Positions 23,979 to 34,624 are shown, counted from the first letter of the stretch. The stretch: 56,643 nucleotides of DNA from Bifidobacteriaceae bacterium (GCA_031281585.1 JAITFE010000087.1:1-56643), one strand, 5' to 3'. A program made the numbers and translations. The notes: generated from the letters alone by a model not told the origin.

Positions 23979-24797
23979 CTAAAGGAGCGAATCGATCACG
24001 CTGGCCAGCCCATCTTGGTCGATGCGGCCGGTTTCTTCGTCGGCGGCGGCCACCACATCCCAGCGCGACCCTCCCATGGCCACGCCGCGCCCCGCCCACT
24101 GCAACATGGTGATGTCGTTGCCGCCGTCGCCGATCGCCACGGTACGGCGCGGCTCAATTCCCAGTTCGGCCCTGATGGCCTCCAACGCGGAGGCTTTGGA
24201 CACCCCCGGCGGGTTGAGGTCGACCCACCCGGTCCAGCCGACCGCATAGGTGACATCCGGCAGCTTGGTCTCTTCGACCACCGCGTGAAGTTCTTCGAGC
24301 GATAACTCCGTGTCCCGCAAGATCACGCGGGTGACCGGACCGTCGGAGAGCGCCTGGTCGCTGACCACGCGGACCTCGCCGTCCAACTCCCCGGCTGGGA
24401 AATGGGCCGTGACCTTGAAACCACGCCCCAGGTCTTCAACGGCCATGCGGGCGTGGGGAAGGCGCCGCCTGATCGCGGCGATGGCCGGCGCCGGGTCGAA
24501 CGTCACCACATGGACCAACTCCCAGCCGCCCGGCAGGCGCGGATCGAACCGGATGGTGACCGATCCATTGCAGCAGACCGCCAAGCCGCTCTCAACGCCG
24601 ATTCGGCGGGCGATCCCGACCGTCGAATGAACCGAGCGGCCTGTAGCCAGGACGAATTCGATTGCGGGCGCGGCCAGGGCGCGCTTGATGGCCCTCTCGG
24701 TAGACGCGAACAGCTCGCCGTCCCAGGTCAGCAAAGTGCCGTCGATGTCGACGGCCAACAGGATTTCGGGAGCCATGGTCCGGGTGGCTGAGCTCAA
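23979..24797 (-). CDS. HAD-superfamily Cof-type phosphatase
   Basis: The 265-272-aa protein has HAD motif [16 protein letters not shown], motif [10 protein letters not shown], a Cof-type C2 cap, and motif [17 protein letters not shown]. The family dephosphorylates sugar phosphates or similar metabolites. The frame opens at a TTG overlapping the serS stop (TTGA), and an ATG lies 7 codons later at 24774-24776. Homology begins right after that ATG, so either start is possible. It is coupled to serS. Confidence 0.9.
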   Translation of the reverse strand: MSSATRTMAPEILLAVDIDGTLLTWDGELFASTERAIKRALAAPAIEFVLATGRSVHSTVGIARRIGVESGLAVCCNGSVTIRFDPRLPGGWELVHVVTFDPAPAIAAIRRRLPHARMAVEDLGRGFKVTAHFPAGELDGEVRVVSDQALSDGPVTRVILRDTELSLEELHAVVEETKLPDVTYAVGWTGWVDLNPPGVSKASALEAIRAELGIEPRRTVAIGDGGNDITMLQWAGRGVAMGGSRWDVVAAADEETGRIDQDGLASVIDSLL

Positions 24798-26077
24798 GCG
24801 GTCCCCCCGCCCGGTTCGATGACCGAGAGGCCGCCCATGCCCGGCCGCAGTTTCTCCGGGATCACGACCGAGCCGTCCGCCTGCTGGTGGTTCTCCAGGA
24901 TCGCGACCAGCCAGCGCGTGGTGGCGAAGGTGCCGTTGAGCGTGGCGACCGGCCGGGTGGAGCCCTCCTCGGTCCGCTCGCGGATGTTCAGGCGGCGCGC
25001 CTGGAACGTGGTGCAGTTGGAGGTCGAGGTCATCTCCCGGTACCGCCCCTGGCTGGGAATCCAGGCCTCGCAGTCGAACTTGCGGGCTGCGGACGTGCCC
25101 AAATCACCTGCCGGTACGTCGATCACACGGTAGGGGATGGCGGCATCGGACAACATGCGCTCCTCGAACTGGAGCAAACGCTGGTGCTCGGCTGAGGCGT
25201 CCTCGGGCCGGACGTACGCGAACATCTCCACCTTGTGGAATTGGTGGACCCGGAAAATGCCCTTGGTGTCCTTCCCGTAGGAGCCGGCCTCGCGGCGGTA
25301 GCAAGCCGACCAGCCCGCGTAGCGGAGCGGCCCGGCGCTCAAATCCAGGATCTCGTCCTTGTGGTAACCCGCCAACGCGACCTCGGAGGTGCCGGTCAGG
25401 TACAAGTCGTCAGCCGGGAGGAAGTAGACCTCATCGGCGTGTTCGCCCAGGAAACCGGTGCCCTCCATGACGTCTGGGCGGACCAGCGTGGGGGTGATCA
25501 TCGGGGTGAAGCCCAACTCCACCGCCAGGTCCAAGGCCCGTCCCAGAAGGGCGAGCTCCAGCCGCGCCCCAGCGCCTTTGAGGTAATAGAACCTGGACCC
25601 GGCCACTTTCGCGCCCCGGGCGGTGTCGATTATCCCGAGAGACTCGCCCAGTTCGTCATGCGGTTTGGGGGTGAAACCGGCCTTGTCGAAGTCCGGCCTG
25701 GTGCCCGATTCGCGGATCACCACGAACTTGTCCTCGCCGCCCGCTGGCGCGCCTTCTTCGACCAGGTTCGGGAGCATGAGGGCTGTCTGGCTGAGGTTTG
25801 ACTCGGCGGCTTCCAACTCCGCGCTCGCTTGTTTGACCTGAGACGCCATGGCCTGCGCCTGGGCCACCATGGCCTTCTTGTCCGCCCCGGCCGCTTTGGC
25901 GACCAGTTTGCCGAGGGCTTTCTGCTCCGCGCGCGCGGTCTCAAACCGCACCAGCGCCTCCCGGTGGGCTTGGTCGGCTTCGAGGATGGCGTCCACCAGC
26001 GCCGGATCGGCGCCCCTCGCCCGCTGCGATGCCCGCGCCACATCAGGGTCCTGGCGCAAGGCCTTGAGGTCAATCAC
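24794..26077 (-). CDS. serS: Seryl-tRNA synthetase
   Basis: The 427-aa class II synthetase starts with the tRNA-binding coiled coil ([22 protein letters not shown]... to about residue 110). The catalytic core follows: [12 protein letters not shown], motif 2 [45 protein letters not shown], and motif 3 [18 protein letters not shown]. The GTG at 26075-26077 gives the normal length; the longer upstream frame is not part of the protein. Confidence 0.96.
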   Translation of the reverse strand: MIDLKALRQDPDVARASQRARGADPALVDAILEADQAHREALVRFETARAEQKALGKLVAKAAGADKKAMVAQAQAMASQVKQASAELEAAESNLSQTALMLPNLVEEGAPAGGEDKFVVIRESGTRPDFDKAGFTPKPHDELGESLGIIDTARGAKVAGSRFYYLKGAGARLELALLGRALDLAVELGFTPMITPTLVRPDVMEGTGFLGEHADEVYFLPADDLYLTGTSEVALAGYHKDEILDLSAGPLRYAGWSACYRREAGSYGKDTKGIFRVHQFHKVEMFAYVRPEDASAEHQRLLQFEERMLSDAAIPYRVIDVPAGDLGTSAARKFDCEAWIPSQGRYREMTSTSNCTTFQARRLNIRERTEEGSTRPVATLNGTFATTRWLVAILENHQQADGSVVIPEKLRPGMGGLSVIEPGGGTA

Positions 26078-26218
26078 TCTATTGAGCCTACCGTTCATGC
26101 CTGGCCCGGACAGTCGCCGGACGGTCGCCCGGCCGTCCCCAGATGCTCGCCGGCCCGCGCCCTCGAGGCCGCCAGCGGCCAAGGTGACGGGGTTGCCCAG
26201 GGACGGCACAATTGGGGG

Positions 26219-27301
26219 GTGTCGTGGTACGAATGGCTGGCGGTCCTGGGCGGGGTGGTCGGCCTGGCCGGCGGGATCGCCGCGCTGGTCGCCTACGTCC
26301 GGCTGCGCCGGATCCAGCGGACCCTGGCGAGGACCACGCAACTAAGGCGCGACTCCGGTCAGTTGGAGCGGGTCGCCATTGTCGCCAATCCGTCAAAGAA
26401 CGGCTACGCCGACTTCAAAGCCGCGGCCTACGCGATGTGCGAGGAGTTGGGCCTGGGCGAACCCCTTTGGCTGGAAACCACCATCGAGTCGCCGGGCACG
26501 GCACAGGCCGCGGCGGCGGCGAGGGAGCCGGGCGTGCGCACGGTTGTGGCGGCCGGGGGGGACGGCACCGTGCGCGCGGTGGCCCAAGGGCTCGCCGGCA
26601 CGGCCGTGCCGATGGGAATTGTGCCGTTGGGCACCGCGAATCTGCTGGCCCGCAACCTCAAATTGCCGCTCATCTCCAGTCGTGAGGCGCTGGAGGTGGC
26701 GTTGACAGGTTTGCGGCGCCAAATCGACGTGGGCCGGTTGTCCGCTTGGAAAGCCGACGGCGAGGTGGTGATTGACCACGAGGTTTTCCTTGTCATCTCC
26801 GGGCTCGGCTTCGACGCCGCTTTGGTCTCCGGCGCCGATTCGGGCCTCAAGCGGCGGCTTGGCTGGTCCGCGTACTTCATCTCCGGCTTCAACCACCTGG
26901 CCGACAAACCGGTCCGCGTGCGCCTCCACGGCGACCACGGCATCCGCCCGGTCTTGGCCCGCTCGGTCATGTTTGGCAACTGCGGTCTGCTGCCCGCCCG
27001 CCTCAATCTGGTCCCGGACGCGGACATCGCGGACGGGAAACTGGATCTCGCCATGGCGGAGACCCGGCACGGCCTGGTCGGCTGGGCCGCCCTCGCCTTT
27101 CAAGTGGTGCTGCACTCGGTCGGCATCCGCTTCACGCCCGCGTGGGCGTCCGGCCGCATGGTCTACCGCCAGGCGCAGTCGTTCCGCGTGGCCTGCGAGT
27201 CCGACCAGTTAATCCAGATCGACGGAGAGTTGGTCGGACGCGCCGCCGGCCTGCACGCCTGGGTGGAGCACCTCGCCCTGTGCGTCCGAGTCGCCAACTG
27301 A
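26219..27301 (+). CDS. Diacylglycerol/sphingosine kinase family lipid kinase
   Basis: The 360-aa protein starts at GTG ([19 protein letters not shown]) with one N-terminal membrane helix. The DagK catalytic domain follows: [16 protein letters not shown], the nucleotide loop [16 protein letters not shown] and [15 protein letters not shown]. The family phosphorylates diacylglycerol or related lipids using ATP in phospholipid recycling. It is transcribed away from serS across a 140-bp gap. Confidence 0.9.
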   Translation: MSWYEWLAVLGGVVGLAGGIAALVAYVRLRRIQRTLARTTQLRRDSGQLERVAIVANPSKNGYADFKAAAYAMCEELGLGEPLWLETTIESPGTAQAAAAAREPGVRTVVAAGGDGTVRAVAQGLAGTAVPMGIVPLGTANLLARNLKLPLISSREALEVALTGLRRQIDVGRLSAWKADGEVVIDHEVFLVISGLGFDAALVSGADSGLKRRLGWSAYFISGFNHLADKPVRVRLHGDHGIRPVLARSVMFGNCGLLPARLNLVPDADIADGKLDLAMAETRHGLVGWAALAFQVVLHSVGIRFTPAWASGRMVYRQAQSFRVACESDQLIQIDGELVGRAAGLHAWVEHLALCVRVAN

Positions 27302-27329
27302 CCACGGCCGCGCCCCGTGCAACGCTGCC

Positions 27330-27358
27330 CGATGCCGCCGCCTCGCCACACGGCATCG
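27330..27358. terminator. Bidirectional hairpin built from an inverted pair of the CGATGCCG motif
   Basis: CGATGCCG (27330-27337) and CGGCATCG (27351-27358) form an 8-bp stem with a 13-base loop between the convergent lipid-kinase and pheA genes, about 30 and 50 bp past their stops. Position and symmetry fit a shared terminator. Confidence 0.5.
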
Positions 27359-27408
27359 TCCCAAGTCAGCGGTACGGACGGTCTGGCGCCGAGCCCGGGT
27401 AAGGGCCG

Positions 27409-28380
27409 TCAGACTGAATTGCCGGACTGGACGGCGTGGACCCAGTCTCGGGCGCTGGCGTAATCGGCGGCTTCGGTGCCGGGGCGCAGGCGGGTGGGCA
27501 CAAAGTCGGCTTTGGGGTAGGAGCCCAGGTAGCGGACGCGGGGGGAGAAACGGTGCAAGCCGACCAGGGCCTCCGCCATCCGGGGCTCGGCGACGTGGGC
27601 CTCGGCGTCGATGGAGAACAGGTAGCGGCCCAGCGCGTCGCCGGACGGGCGGGACTCGATCCGGGTCAGGTTGATGCCGCGAGTGGAGAACTGCTCCAAC
27701 AGTTCCAGCAGGGCCCCGGCGCGTTCGTCCGGCAGAGCCACCGTCAACGTGGTCTTGTCCGCGCCGGTGGGCTCCGGCACCCGGCCCGGCCGCTGCACCA
27801 GGACGAACCGGGTCACCGCGCTCGGATTGTCCGCCACGCCGCTGGCCAGCACCGCCAAGTTGTAGTGCTCAACGGCGGCGGGCGGCACCAACGCGGCGTC
27901 GAAGTCCAACAGGTCCGGCGCCACCTCCCCGGCCCCCACCCTGGCCAGCAAAGCCGCCCCCGAAGTGTTGGAGGTGGCCACCACATGGGTCGCCCCCGGC
28001 AGCCGCCGGTGCGCCCACTGCCGGCACTGCGCCCAGGCGTGCGGGTGCGCCGCGATGCGTTTGACCTGGTCAATCCCAGTCCCCGGAAGCGCGGCCAGCG
28101 TGAAGGACACCGGCACCAAGATTTCCTTGGTGATGACTAGCGGCTCGCCTTCCGCCAGGGCGTCCAGCACCGCCGTGACGCCGCCCTCCACCGAGTTTTC
28201 GATCGCCACCACCGCGTAGTCCGCCGCGCCTTCGCGCACCCGGTCAATCGCGCTGATCACGTCGATCTGCGGCAGCAGGTGCGCGGATTCGGCGCTCGCC
28301 ACGCGGTGCAGCGCCTCCTCGGTGAACGTCCCCGCCGGCCCGAGGTAGGCGTAGCGCGGCGCGGAATCTGGCACAGTCAT
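27409..28380 (-). CDS. pheA: Prephenate dehydratase
   Basis: The 323-aa enzyme makes phenylpyruvate from prephenate in phenylalanine synthesis. It shows YAYLGPAGTFTEEALH, VVAIENSVEGGVTAVLDAL, and the TRF motif as SAVTRFVLV. A C-terminal ACT domain follows (LTVALPDERAGALLELLEQFSTRGINLTRIESRP), which senses phenylalanine for feedback control. Confidence 0.95.
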   Translation of the reverse strand: MTVPDSAPRYAYLGPAGTFTEEALHRVASAESAHLLPQIDVISAIDRVREGAADYAVVAIENSVEGGVTAVLDALAEGEPLVITKEILVPVSFTLAALPGTGIDQVKRIAAHPHAWAQCRQWAHRRLPGATHVVATSNTSGAALLARVGAGEVAPDLLDFDAALVPPAAVEHYNLAVLASGVADNPSAVTRFVLVQRPGRVPEPTGADKTTLTVALPDERAGALLELLEQFSTRGINLTRIESRPSGDALGRYLFSIDAEAHVAEPRMAEALVGLHRFSPRVRYLGSYPKADFVPTRLRPGTEAADYASARDWVHAVQSGNSV

Positions 28381-28427
28381 GGAGGGCTCCCGGATGTTGG
28401 ATCGTCGCAGGCAGCATAGTCGTTAGG

Positions 28428-30764
28428 GTGAGTCGCGTGAGACTCGTCCGCCGCCGCGCCGTGGGGATGGCGCCCATTTCGCGCCCGAGCGCGGGCGGCG
28501 CCGGCCAAGCCCTCGTTCCCGAACAGTGCGCGGAAAAAGGTACCGTCCCCGTTTTTGGGCGATGCCGTCCGGGCGGCCGCGTCTCCGGCCCCGCGTTGGC
28601 TTTGGGGCTCGGTTTGGTCGGGGCTTTGAGCTGGGGGCTGGCACCGGGGGCCGCCGCCGCCGAGCCGTGGGAGGGCGCGGACGGCGCCGGGCCTGTGGTT
28701 CTGATCGGTACGACTGGTCTGAGCTGGGAAGACGTTTCGCCTGCGGCGACACCCGCGATTTGGGGGCGGCTTGAGGACGGGGCCGGAGCGGCGGGGCTCC
28801 TGAACCGTTCCGTTCGCGTCGGCGCCTGCCCGGTCGAGGGCTGGCTCGCGGTCGGGGCGGGCAGTCGGATCGGGGAGGTCGCGCCGGGCGTTCTGTCCGA
28901 CCTCAAAGGGGTGGACGGATCGGGCTGCCGGGAGTTGGCCGAACCGGTCCGGGGGGCCATCCCCGCTTGGGAGGACCTGACCGAGGCCGCCCGTGCGGCG
29001 GGCACCGTCGACCAGATTGGCCGCCTGGCCGCCTGGTTGGCGGAGGCGGACATCTCCGCCAGCGCGATCGGCCCCGGCGCGGCTTTGGCGCTGGCGGACG
29101 GTGCCGGCCAGGTCGAGGCCGCCTACCAATCGGCGCCCGCCTCGGTTTCCGGGTTGCGGGCCGCAGTCAGCCAAGCGCTGGCGGACGGGGCCGGGTTGCT
29201 GGTGGTGGATGTGGGCTCGCGCGCCAAGACGATGGGCCCCGACCAACTCGACGCCCGGATCGGCGCGGCCGTAGAGGCCGCCGAAGCCGCCGCAGGCGCG
29301 GCCGGATCGGCCCGGATCGTGGTCGCGTCGCTGGCCGACTGGGCCAATCCCGCCCTGGGGGTGGCCCTCGACTGGCGGCCGGGCCAACCCGGCTCGGATT
29401 CCGCCGGGCCGCGCCTGGTCGAATCGAACGCCACCAAGACTGCGGGACTCGCGCTGGTCACGGACTTGACGCAAGTGCTGGAGGCGTCGCTGGCGCCGGC
29501 GCCGATCGGCCCGGTCGACCCCTGGCGAGCCGGACCCGCGTTGCCGGACGCGGCCCAGGTCGGCGCGCGCTTGGCGGACCTGGACCGGCACGCGGTCATG
29601 GCGCGCCGCTGGGGTCCGGCCGCCTGGACGGTGACCATGGTGGTGGCGGCCTTCGGCCTGTTCGGCCCCATGGTCAACGCGGCTCGGCGGCCGGGACGGC
29701 GCGCGGCTCGGCGGGGACAGGCCCTGATTCGGGCGTCGGCCCTTGCGGCCGGGGCTTTTCCGGCGGCCGGGCTCGCGGCGAATGCGGCGCCCTGGTGGCG
29801 GGCCGGCCTCCCCTTGTTGGCGTGGGCGGCAATCGCGGCCCTGATCGCGCTTGGAGTGGCCGTGGTGACAGCCGCCGTGCAACGGCACTGGCCGGGCGCC
29901 GGGCGTGCCTCGCCGCTGTTTGCGCCGGCGATCATTGGGCTGGCCTCGGCCGGGGTGGTGATGGCTGATCCGTTCGTGGGGCGCATTTTCACCAGGGACG
30001 CCCCCCTCGGTTATTCGACTTTGCTGGCCGGCCGGCTTTACGGCTACTCGAACACGCTTTTCGCGGTCTTGGTGACGGGCGCGCTCCTGGCCTGCGCGCT
30101 GCTGGCCGCCCCGGCTTGGGCCAAAGGGAAGCGGCTGGGCGCGGCCATGCCGATAGGAGCGGTCGGATTGATTGTGCTGCTCCTCGACGCGAACCCGAAC
30201 TGGGGGGCTGACCTGGGCGGCGCGGTCGGCATCGTCGGCGCGTTTGTGGTCATGGCGGTGCTGGCGGCGGACGTGCGGGTGAACTGGAAATGGGTGACGG
30301 CCGCGGCTGCGGCGGGCCTCGCGGCGGCGGGCGCAGCGGCGTGGCTGGACTATCTGCGCGGGCCGGGTCGGTGGACGCACCTGGGCGGGTTCGTGGAGAC
30401 TTTGACGACCGGCGGCCTGGGCGAGGTGCTGGCGCGCAAGGGGCTGACCTGGCTGCGGCTGTCGGTAGGACCGGCGGCCGGGTTGGCTGTCGGCCTCCTG
30501 CTTTGCGTCTACTTGGGGCGACGCGGGGCTTTCGACGCGCTCAGGACCAAGACCTGGACTGGCGCGGCGCTGCTCCGGCCGACCGTGGCCGGGTTGGTCA
30601 CCGCCTGGGCGCTCGGCTCGCTGGTCAACGATTCGGGGCTGGTGGTTGCGGTGACCGGGCTGGCCGTGGCCGGCCCGCTGCTGAGCGCCGGATTGGGAGA
30701 CCCGCCCCGGCTATTGCGGAACAAAAGTTCGAGATATCGGCACTTGAAGAGCGGTAGGCGATGA
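28428..30764 (+). CDS. Large membrane protein with extracellular alkaline-phosphatase-like domain
   Basis: The frame is 778 aa. After a ~70-residue n-region and signal-like helix (ALALGLGLVGALSWGLAPGAAAAEP), a ~300-residue exported domain begins GPVVLIGTTGLSWEDVSPAATPAIW and VRVGACPVEGWLAVGAGSR. This resembles phosphatase-superfamily domains of actinobacterial membrane proteins. At least eight membrane segments follow. The n-region is abnormally long because it contains both dispersed repeats (GGTACCGTCCCCGTTT at 28539 and CGATGCCGTCCG at 28560) read in frame. It converges on the GT2 gene with a 10-bp gap, and a cell-envelope role is likely but unproven. Confidence 0.75.
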   Translation: MSRVRLVRRRAVGMAPISRPSAGGAGQALVPEQCAEKGTVPVFGRCRPGGRVSGPALALGLGLVGALSWGLAPGAAAAEPWEGADGAGPVVLIGTTGLSWEDVSPAATPAIWGRLEDGAGAAGLLNRSVRVGACPVEGWLAVGAGSRIGEVAPGVLSDLKGVDGSGCRELAEPVRGAIPAWEDLTEAARAAGTVDQIGRLAAWLAEADISASAIGPGAALALADGAGQVEAAYQSAPASVSGLRAAVSQALADGAGLLVVDVGSRAKTMGPDQLDARIGAAVEAAEAAAGAAGSARIVVASLADWANPALGVALDWRPGQPGSDSAGPRLVESNATKTAGLALVTDLTQVLEASLAPAPIGPVDPWRAGPALPDAAQVGARLADLDRHAVMARRWGPAAWTVTMVVAAFGLFGPMVNAARRPGRRAARRGQALIRASALAAGAFPAAGLAANAAPWWRAGLPLLAWAAIAALIALGVAVVTAAVQRHWPGAGRASPLFAPAIIGLASAGVVMADPFVGRIFTRDAPLGYSTLLAGRLYGYSNTLFAVLVTGALLACALLAAPAWAKGKRLGAAMPIGAVGLIVLLLDANPNWGADLGGAVGIVGAFVVMAVLAADVRVNWKWVTAAAAAGLAAAGAAAWLDYLRGPGRWTHLGGFVETLTTGGLGEVLARKGLTWLRLSVGPAAGLAVGLLLCVYLGRRGAFDALRTKTWTGAALLRPTVAGLVTAWALGSLVNDSGLVVAVTGLAVAGPLLSAGLGDPPRLLRNKSSRYRHLKSGRR
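28539..28571 (+). repeat. GGTACCGTCCCC repeat next to CGATGCCGTCCG motif, inside a coding n-region
   Basis: GGTACCGTCCCCGTTT (28539-28554) is followed 5 bp later by CGATGCCGTCCG (28560-28571). Both are translated as the segment KGTVPVFGRCRPGG ahead of the signal helix. It is the one place in the window where the two dispersed motifs touch. Confidence 0.65.
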
Positions 30765-30774
30765 CCGGTGCCTT

Positions 30775-31614
30775 CTAGCGCGAGTCCGCAGCCTCCTCGT
30801 GGCCGGGCGGACGCACGGGCGGACGCCCCCGGCGGGTCATCCGCTTGAGGCCATGCCCCGCCGACCAGAACGCGATCTTGACCCCGCGGGCAGCCAGCGC
30901 CAGCATCACGTCCCGGTATTGGGCGGCTCGGTGGCCGGCGCCGCGGACCGTGCGCCCCGAGGGGCGGTGCCGCAGGTCGCACTCCACCTCTTCGACGCTG
31001 AAACCCTTGCGGAGCAGGTCGATCGTCATGGCCGTCTCAACGCCCCAGCCGTGCGCCAACGGGGTCGCCTCCTCATAGGCCTCCCGTGTCAGGCAGCGTT
31101 GGCCGCTGAGCGGGGCGCGGGCGGTGAAGCCGGTCGCCTTGGCAATGCCTTTGCGGGCCAGTCGGACCACCGCGCCGAATCCCGCCGCCCCGACCTGCGG
31201 GGGCAGCACGGCGACGGTGAAGTCGACTTCGCCGTCCGCCACGGGCCGGATCAGGGGCGCCGCGCCCGCCGCCGTGTCGCCCAAGTCCGCGTCAAGGAAC
31301 AGGAGCAGCCGGGGCGGGTCGCCCTCCACGTCCCGCATGGCGACAATGGCCGCTCCCGTCTCCATGGCGGCCGCCTTGCCCCGGTTGTGCGAATGCCTGA
31401 CCACCACGGCTCCGGCGTCTTGGGCCTTGCGCCTGGTCTGGTCCTGCGAGCCGTCGTCCACCACCAGGACCAAGTCGACTCTGGGAATGGTCTTCGCGCT
31501 GGTGACCGTCGCCGCGATGCGGCCGGACTCGTTCTTGGCGGGGATGACGACAGCGACTCGCTGCGCTGCGGCGACTGGTTCAAGGGGGGACAACGGTCCG
31601 CTCACTCCGACCAC
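30775..31614 (-). CDS. Family 2 glycosyltransferase
   Basis: The 279-aa GT-A fold enzyme has VAVVIPAKNESGRIAATV, the DDGSQDQT motif, DXD as LFLDADLGD, and the acceptor-loop region LSGQRCLTREAYEEATPLAHGWGVETAMTIDL. It resembles glucosyl-3-phosphoglycerate-synthase-like and polyprenol-sugar transferases; the acceptor is not evident. No membrane helix follows the domain. It converges with the membrane protein gene, suggesting envelope polysaccharide or lipid glycosylation. Confidence 0.85.
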   Translation of the reverse strand: MVGVSGPLSPLEPVAAAQRVAVVIPAKNESGRIAATVTSAKTIPRVDLVLVVDDGSQDQTRRKAQDAGAVVVRHSHNRGKAAAMETGAAIVAMRDVEGDPPRLLLFLDADLGDTAAGAAPLIRPVADGEVDFTVAVLPPQVGAAGFGAVVRLARKGIAKATGFTARAPLSGQRCLTREAYEEATPLAHGWGVETAMTIDLLRKGFSVEEVECDLRHRPSGRTVRGAGHRAAQYRDVMLALAARGVKIAFWSAGHGLKRMTRRGRPPVRPPGHEEAADSR

Positions 31615-31731
31615 TTTAGAACTCCCGAGGGCAACATCATCGCCAAATATTATCCCTGAGAGCTTAAAGGTTTGGTAGCGGCGTCGGTGACGCCCGTCCC
31701 GCCGCTTGGCCGTTCGCGGTCAGCGCAAAGG

Positions 31732-32562
31732 TCAGCGCAGAGTCAGGAACCGCGCCACCAGTCCGGCGCGGGACCGGCGCTCGGCCGCGTCGAGGGGCTG
31801 GTCGGCCGCGACCGCCTGATCGAGGCGTTCTTTGAACTGGGCCAACGGCTCGGCCAACTCTGCGGCCTTGACGCCGCGCGGCAACTCCCACACGGGGATG
31901 ACCACGCCCATTGTCCTGAAAGCGCCGGTGTACTTGGCGCCGTCGATCACGCCCGCCTCCCGTTTGGCTTGGAGCCTCGCCAGGGCGTCCAGCAGTTGCT
32001 CCTCTTCGAGCCCCAGCGACCAGCGCAAATACTCGCGGCCGTTGAGCTGCGCCCAGTAGGCGCCCGCGACTTCGCCGACCGCCTCGGTCGGAGTGATCTC
32101 CTCCGCGAGCCGGACGGCCGTGTCGGCCAGGGTCTTGTCCTCCGGGTCGAGTTCGGTCCAGTACTCGAATGAGTCTTTCAACTCGAAGCTGACCGGTCCG
32201 GCCGGGTCCAGCAGGTCCGGCAGCCGCGGACCCGGGTCGCCCAACGGCGCGGGTTTGGCGGCCGTCTTCGGCTCCGCCGCGAGCGCCGCGACTAACGCGT
32301 TGCCAAGGTCCTGGGCCACGTCGTCGGAGGGATGCGACGGCTGCAGCGCCACCACCGGGACGCCGTCCGCCCGCTTGTACCCGCGCGCCATGCCGGGCGC
32401 CAGGGTGACGAAGTGGACCGGTCCGCCCCCCTGGGATTCGGCCAACGTGGCGGTGGCCACAGCGGCGGGCAGGATCTCCCGCATGGCCACCAGTTCGGCT
32501 TCGAGCGGCAAGCCGGCCAAAGGGCGGGCAACGTAAGTCGTCGGGTTTTTCGCCATAGCCAT
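31732..32562 (-). CDS. DUF5926-type conserved actinobacterial protein
   Basis: The 276-aa cytoplasmic protein has no signal or helix. Its N-terminus (VARPLAGLPLEAELVAMREILPAAVATATLAE) and later FVTLAPGMARGYKRADG match the actinobacteria-specific DUF5926 family. The function is unknown. The ATG at 32562 starts a few codons before the conserved region; the second Met is two codons later. Confidence 0.8.
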   Translation of the reverse strand: MAMAKNPTTYVARPLAGLPLEAELVAMREILPAAVATATLAESQGGGPVHFVTLAPGMARGYKRADGVPVVALQPSHPSDDVAQDLGNALVAALAAEPKTAAKPAPLGDPGPRLPDLLDPAGPVSFELKDSFEYWTELDPEDKTLADTAVRLAEEITPTEAVGEVAGAYWAQLNGREYLRWSLGLEEEQLLDALARLQAKREAGVIDGAKYTGAFRTMGVVIPVWELPRGVKAAELAEPLAQFKERLDQAVAADQPLDAAERRSRAGLVARFLTLR

Positions 32563-32639
32563 AGAGCGTACCCAAGGCCCGCCGGCCGCCGATGCCGTCC
32601 GCGCGCACCCAGCCCCGCACCAGTGAGCGGGGGCCGGCC

Positions 32640-32683
32640 GGGAAGGGGCCGGGAAGGGGCCGGGAATGGGCCGGGAATGGGCC
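32640..32683. repeat. Four tandem 11-bp GGGAA(G/T)GGGCC units
   Basis: GGGAAGGGGCC twice and GGGAATGGGCC twice lie head-to-tail between the DUF5926 gene and padR. A CCGATGCCGTCCGC copy sits at 32589-32602 in the same spacer. The whole 32563-32900 stretch holds no gene: these repeats, then the padR promoter. Confidence 0.8.
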
Positions 32684-32802
32684 GGGCGGTGGGTGCCGGG
32701 CGGGCCACCCGCGCGGTCGTCCCCGCGCGGCGGGCGGGGCTGGCGCCCGGATGATGGAACGGGCCCCGGGGCCTGTGGGGGCGCGCCGGTTTTCCGATAG
32801 GT

Positions 32803-32856
32803 TTGACCAAGACATTGATTCGACCTAATCTTGAGATGTATCGAATCGATGTATCG
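32803..32856 (+). promoter_or_regulatory. padR-ino1 promoter with operator over the start point
   Basis: TTGACC (32803-32808), a 17-bp spacer and TAATCT (32826-32831) form a near-consensus promoter. Covering the expected transcript start are two ATGTATCG repeats (32836-32843, 32849-32856) and the palindrome ATCGA-A-TCGAT (32840-32850). Autorepression by PadR is the simple reading. Confidence 0.6.
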
Positions 32857-32900
32857 CCCTTCTGTTGGCCCCCAAGTCCGTCCGAATCGAGGTGTAGTCC

Positions 32901-33545
32901 GTGCGCAACCGGTCGCGAGTTCTGGAACTCGCCATCCTGGGCTTGCTGCATTCCGCGCCGATGCACGGCTACCAACTGCGGAAGCGCCTCAACGAGATGC
33001 TTGGGCTGCTGCGCCCCTTCTCCTACGGGAGCCTCTATCCGTGCCTCAAGGGGCTGGCCGCGAAAGGACTGATCAACTCCTCGGATGAGGACTCGGACGC
33101 CTCCGCTGTCGGAGCCTCGCGGCGCGGGCGGATCGTTTATCAGCTAACCCAGGCGGGCGCGGCGCAACTGGAGTCGCTCCTGGGGGAAGCCGGTCCCGCC
33201 TCCTGGGAGGACGAGAACTTCGACGTCCGCTTCGCTCTGTTCGCCCAGACCGACGTGGACACCAGGCTCCGAATTCTAGAGGGCCGCCGCGCGCGGATGG
33301 CGGAACGCCTTGACGGCATCACCACCGCCATCAAGCGGGGAAGGCCAGCCGACTCGTACACCAACGAGTTGCAGCGCCACACGCTTGAGCAGGTCGAACG
33401 CGAGGTGCGCTGGCTCGAGGACCTGATTGACCAGGAGCGCGGCGCCCGTCGCGCCCAGACCCGCGTTTTTTCATCCGCCGATGCCGCCGTGACTGTCGGC
33501 ATTGGCCCCACCGCTAGTGACAAACCAACAAAGAAGGAGCACTAA
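32901..33545 (+). CDS. PadR-family transcriptional regulator
   Basis: The 214-aa protein has a winged-HTH N-terminus ([29 protein letters not shown]... [19 protein letters not shown]) and a C-terminal coiled-coil dimerisation domain with [19 protein letters not shown]. The start is the GTG at 32901. Its TAA overlaps the ino1 ATG by one base. padR next to the inositol-phosphate-synthase gene is a conserved actinobacterial arrangement, so it likely controls ino1. The C-terminal tail contains another GATGCCGCC copy. Confidence 0.93.
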   Translation: MRNRSRVLELAILGLLHSAPMHGYQLRKRLNEMLGLLRPFSYGSLYPCLKGLAAKGLINSSDEDSDASAVGASRRGRIVYQLTQAGAAQLESLLGEAGPASWEDENFDVRFALFAQTDVDTRLRILEGRRARMAERLDGITTAIKRGRPADSYTNELQRHTLEQVEREVRWLEDLIDQERGARRAQTRVFSSADAAVTVGIGPTASDKPTKKEH

Positions 33546-34624
33546 TGAGCCCCATCCGGGTCGCCATCGCCGGCGTCGGAAACTGTGCCGCATCGCTGGT
33601 CCAGGGCGTCGAGTTCTACAGGGACGCAGATCCGGATTCGACCGTGCCCGGTCTGATGCACGTCCAGTTCGGCCCGTACCACATCCGCGACGTCGAGTTC
33701 GTCACCGCTTTCGACGTGGACGCGGCCAAAGTCGGCCTGGACCTGTCCCAGGCGATCGGCGCGAGCCAGAACAACACCATCAAGATCGCGGACGTGCCGT
33801 TCAAGGGCGTCGAGGTCAAGCGCGGGCCGACCTTTGACGGCCTGGGCAAGTACTACCGGCTGACGATCGACGAATCGGGCGCCGAACCGGTCGACGTGGT
33901 CCAAGAATTGCGGGACAAGCAGGTTGACGTGCTGGTCAGCTACCTGCCCGTGGGCAGCGAGGCGGCCGACAAGTACTACGCCCAGTGCGCCATCGACGCC
34001 GGGGTCGCCTTTGTCAACGCCTTGCCGGTGTTCATCGCCTCGGATCCCGTCTGGGCGGCCAAGTTTGAGGCCGCGGGCGTGCCGATCGTGGGAGACGACA
34101 TCAAATCGCAGGTCGGCGCCACGATCACCCACCGGGTGCTGGCCCGGCTGTTCGAGGACCGCGGCGTGGTGATGGACCGGACCTACCAACTCAACGTTGG
34201 CGGCAACATGGACTTCAAGAACATGCTTGAGCGTGAGCGGCTGGAGTCAAAGAAGATCTCCAAGACGCAGGCGGTCACCTCCAACGTCTCCCATCAGTTG
34301 CCGGAGCGCGACATCCACATTGGGCCGTCTGACTACGTGGCCTGGCTGGACGACAGGAAATGGGCGTTTGTGCGCCTTGAAGGGCGGGCCTTCGGCGAAG
34401 TGCCGTTGAACCTTGAGTACAAGCTGGAAGTGTGGGACTCGCCGAACTCCGCCGGCATCATCATCGACGCCCTCAGGGCGGCCAAGATAGCCAAAGACCG
34501 GGGGATTGGCGGTGCCGTGACCAGCCCGTCGACCTACTTCTTCAAGTCGCCCCCGGTCCAGCACGAGGACCGCGAAGGCCGCGAAATGGTCGAGGCGTTC
34601 ATCCGGGGCGACCTGCAACGTTAG
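33545..34624 (+). CDS. ino1: Inositol-3-phosphate synthase
   Basis: The 359-aa NAD-dependent enzyme converts glucose 6-phosphate to inositol 3-phosphate, the entry to phosphatidylinositol and mycothiol. It shows [17 protein letters not shown] (NAD fold), [37 protein letters not shown], and [17 protein letters not shown] of the actinobacterial type. AAGGAG lies 7 bases before the ATG, inside the padR 3' end, so the two are translationally coupled. Confidence 0.96.
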   Translation: MSPIRVAIAGVGNCAASLVQGVEFYRDADPDSTVPGLMHVQFGPYHIRDVEFVTAFDVDAAKVGLDLSQAIGASQNNTIKIADVPFKGVEVKRGPTFDGLGKYYRLTIDESGAEPVDVVQELRDKQVDVLVSYLPVGSEAADKYYAQCAIDAGVAFVNALPVFIASDPVWAAKFEAAGVPIVGDDIKSQVGATITHRVLARLFEDRGVVMDRTYQLNVGGNMDFKNMLERERLESKKISKTQAVTSNVSHQLPERDIHIGPSDYVAWLDDRKWAFVRLEGRAFGEVPLNLEYKLEVWDSPNSAGIIIDALRAAKIAKDRGIGGAVTSPSTYFFKSPPVQHEDREGREMVEAFIRGDLQR

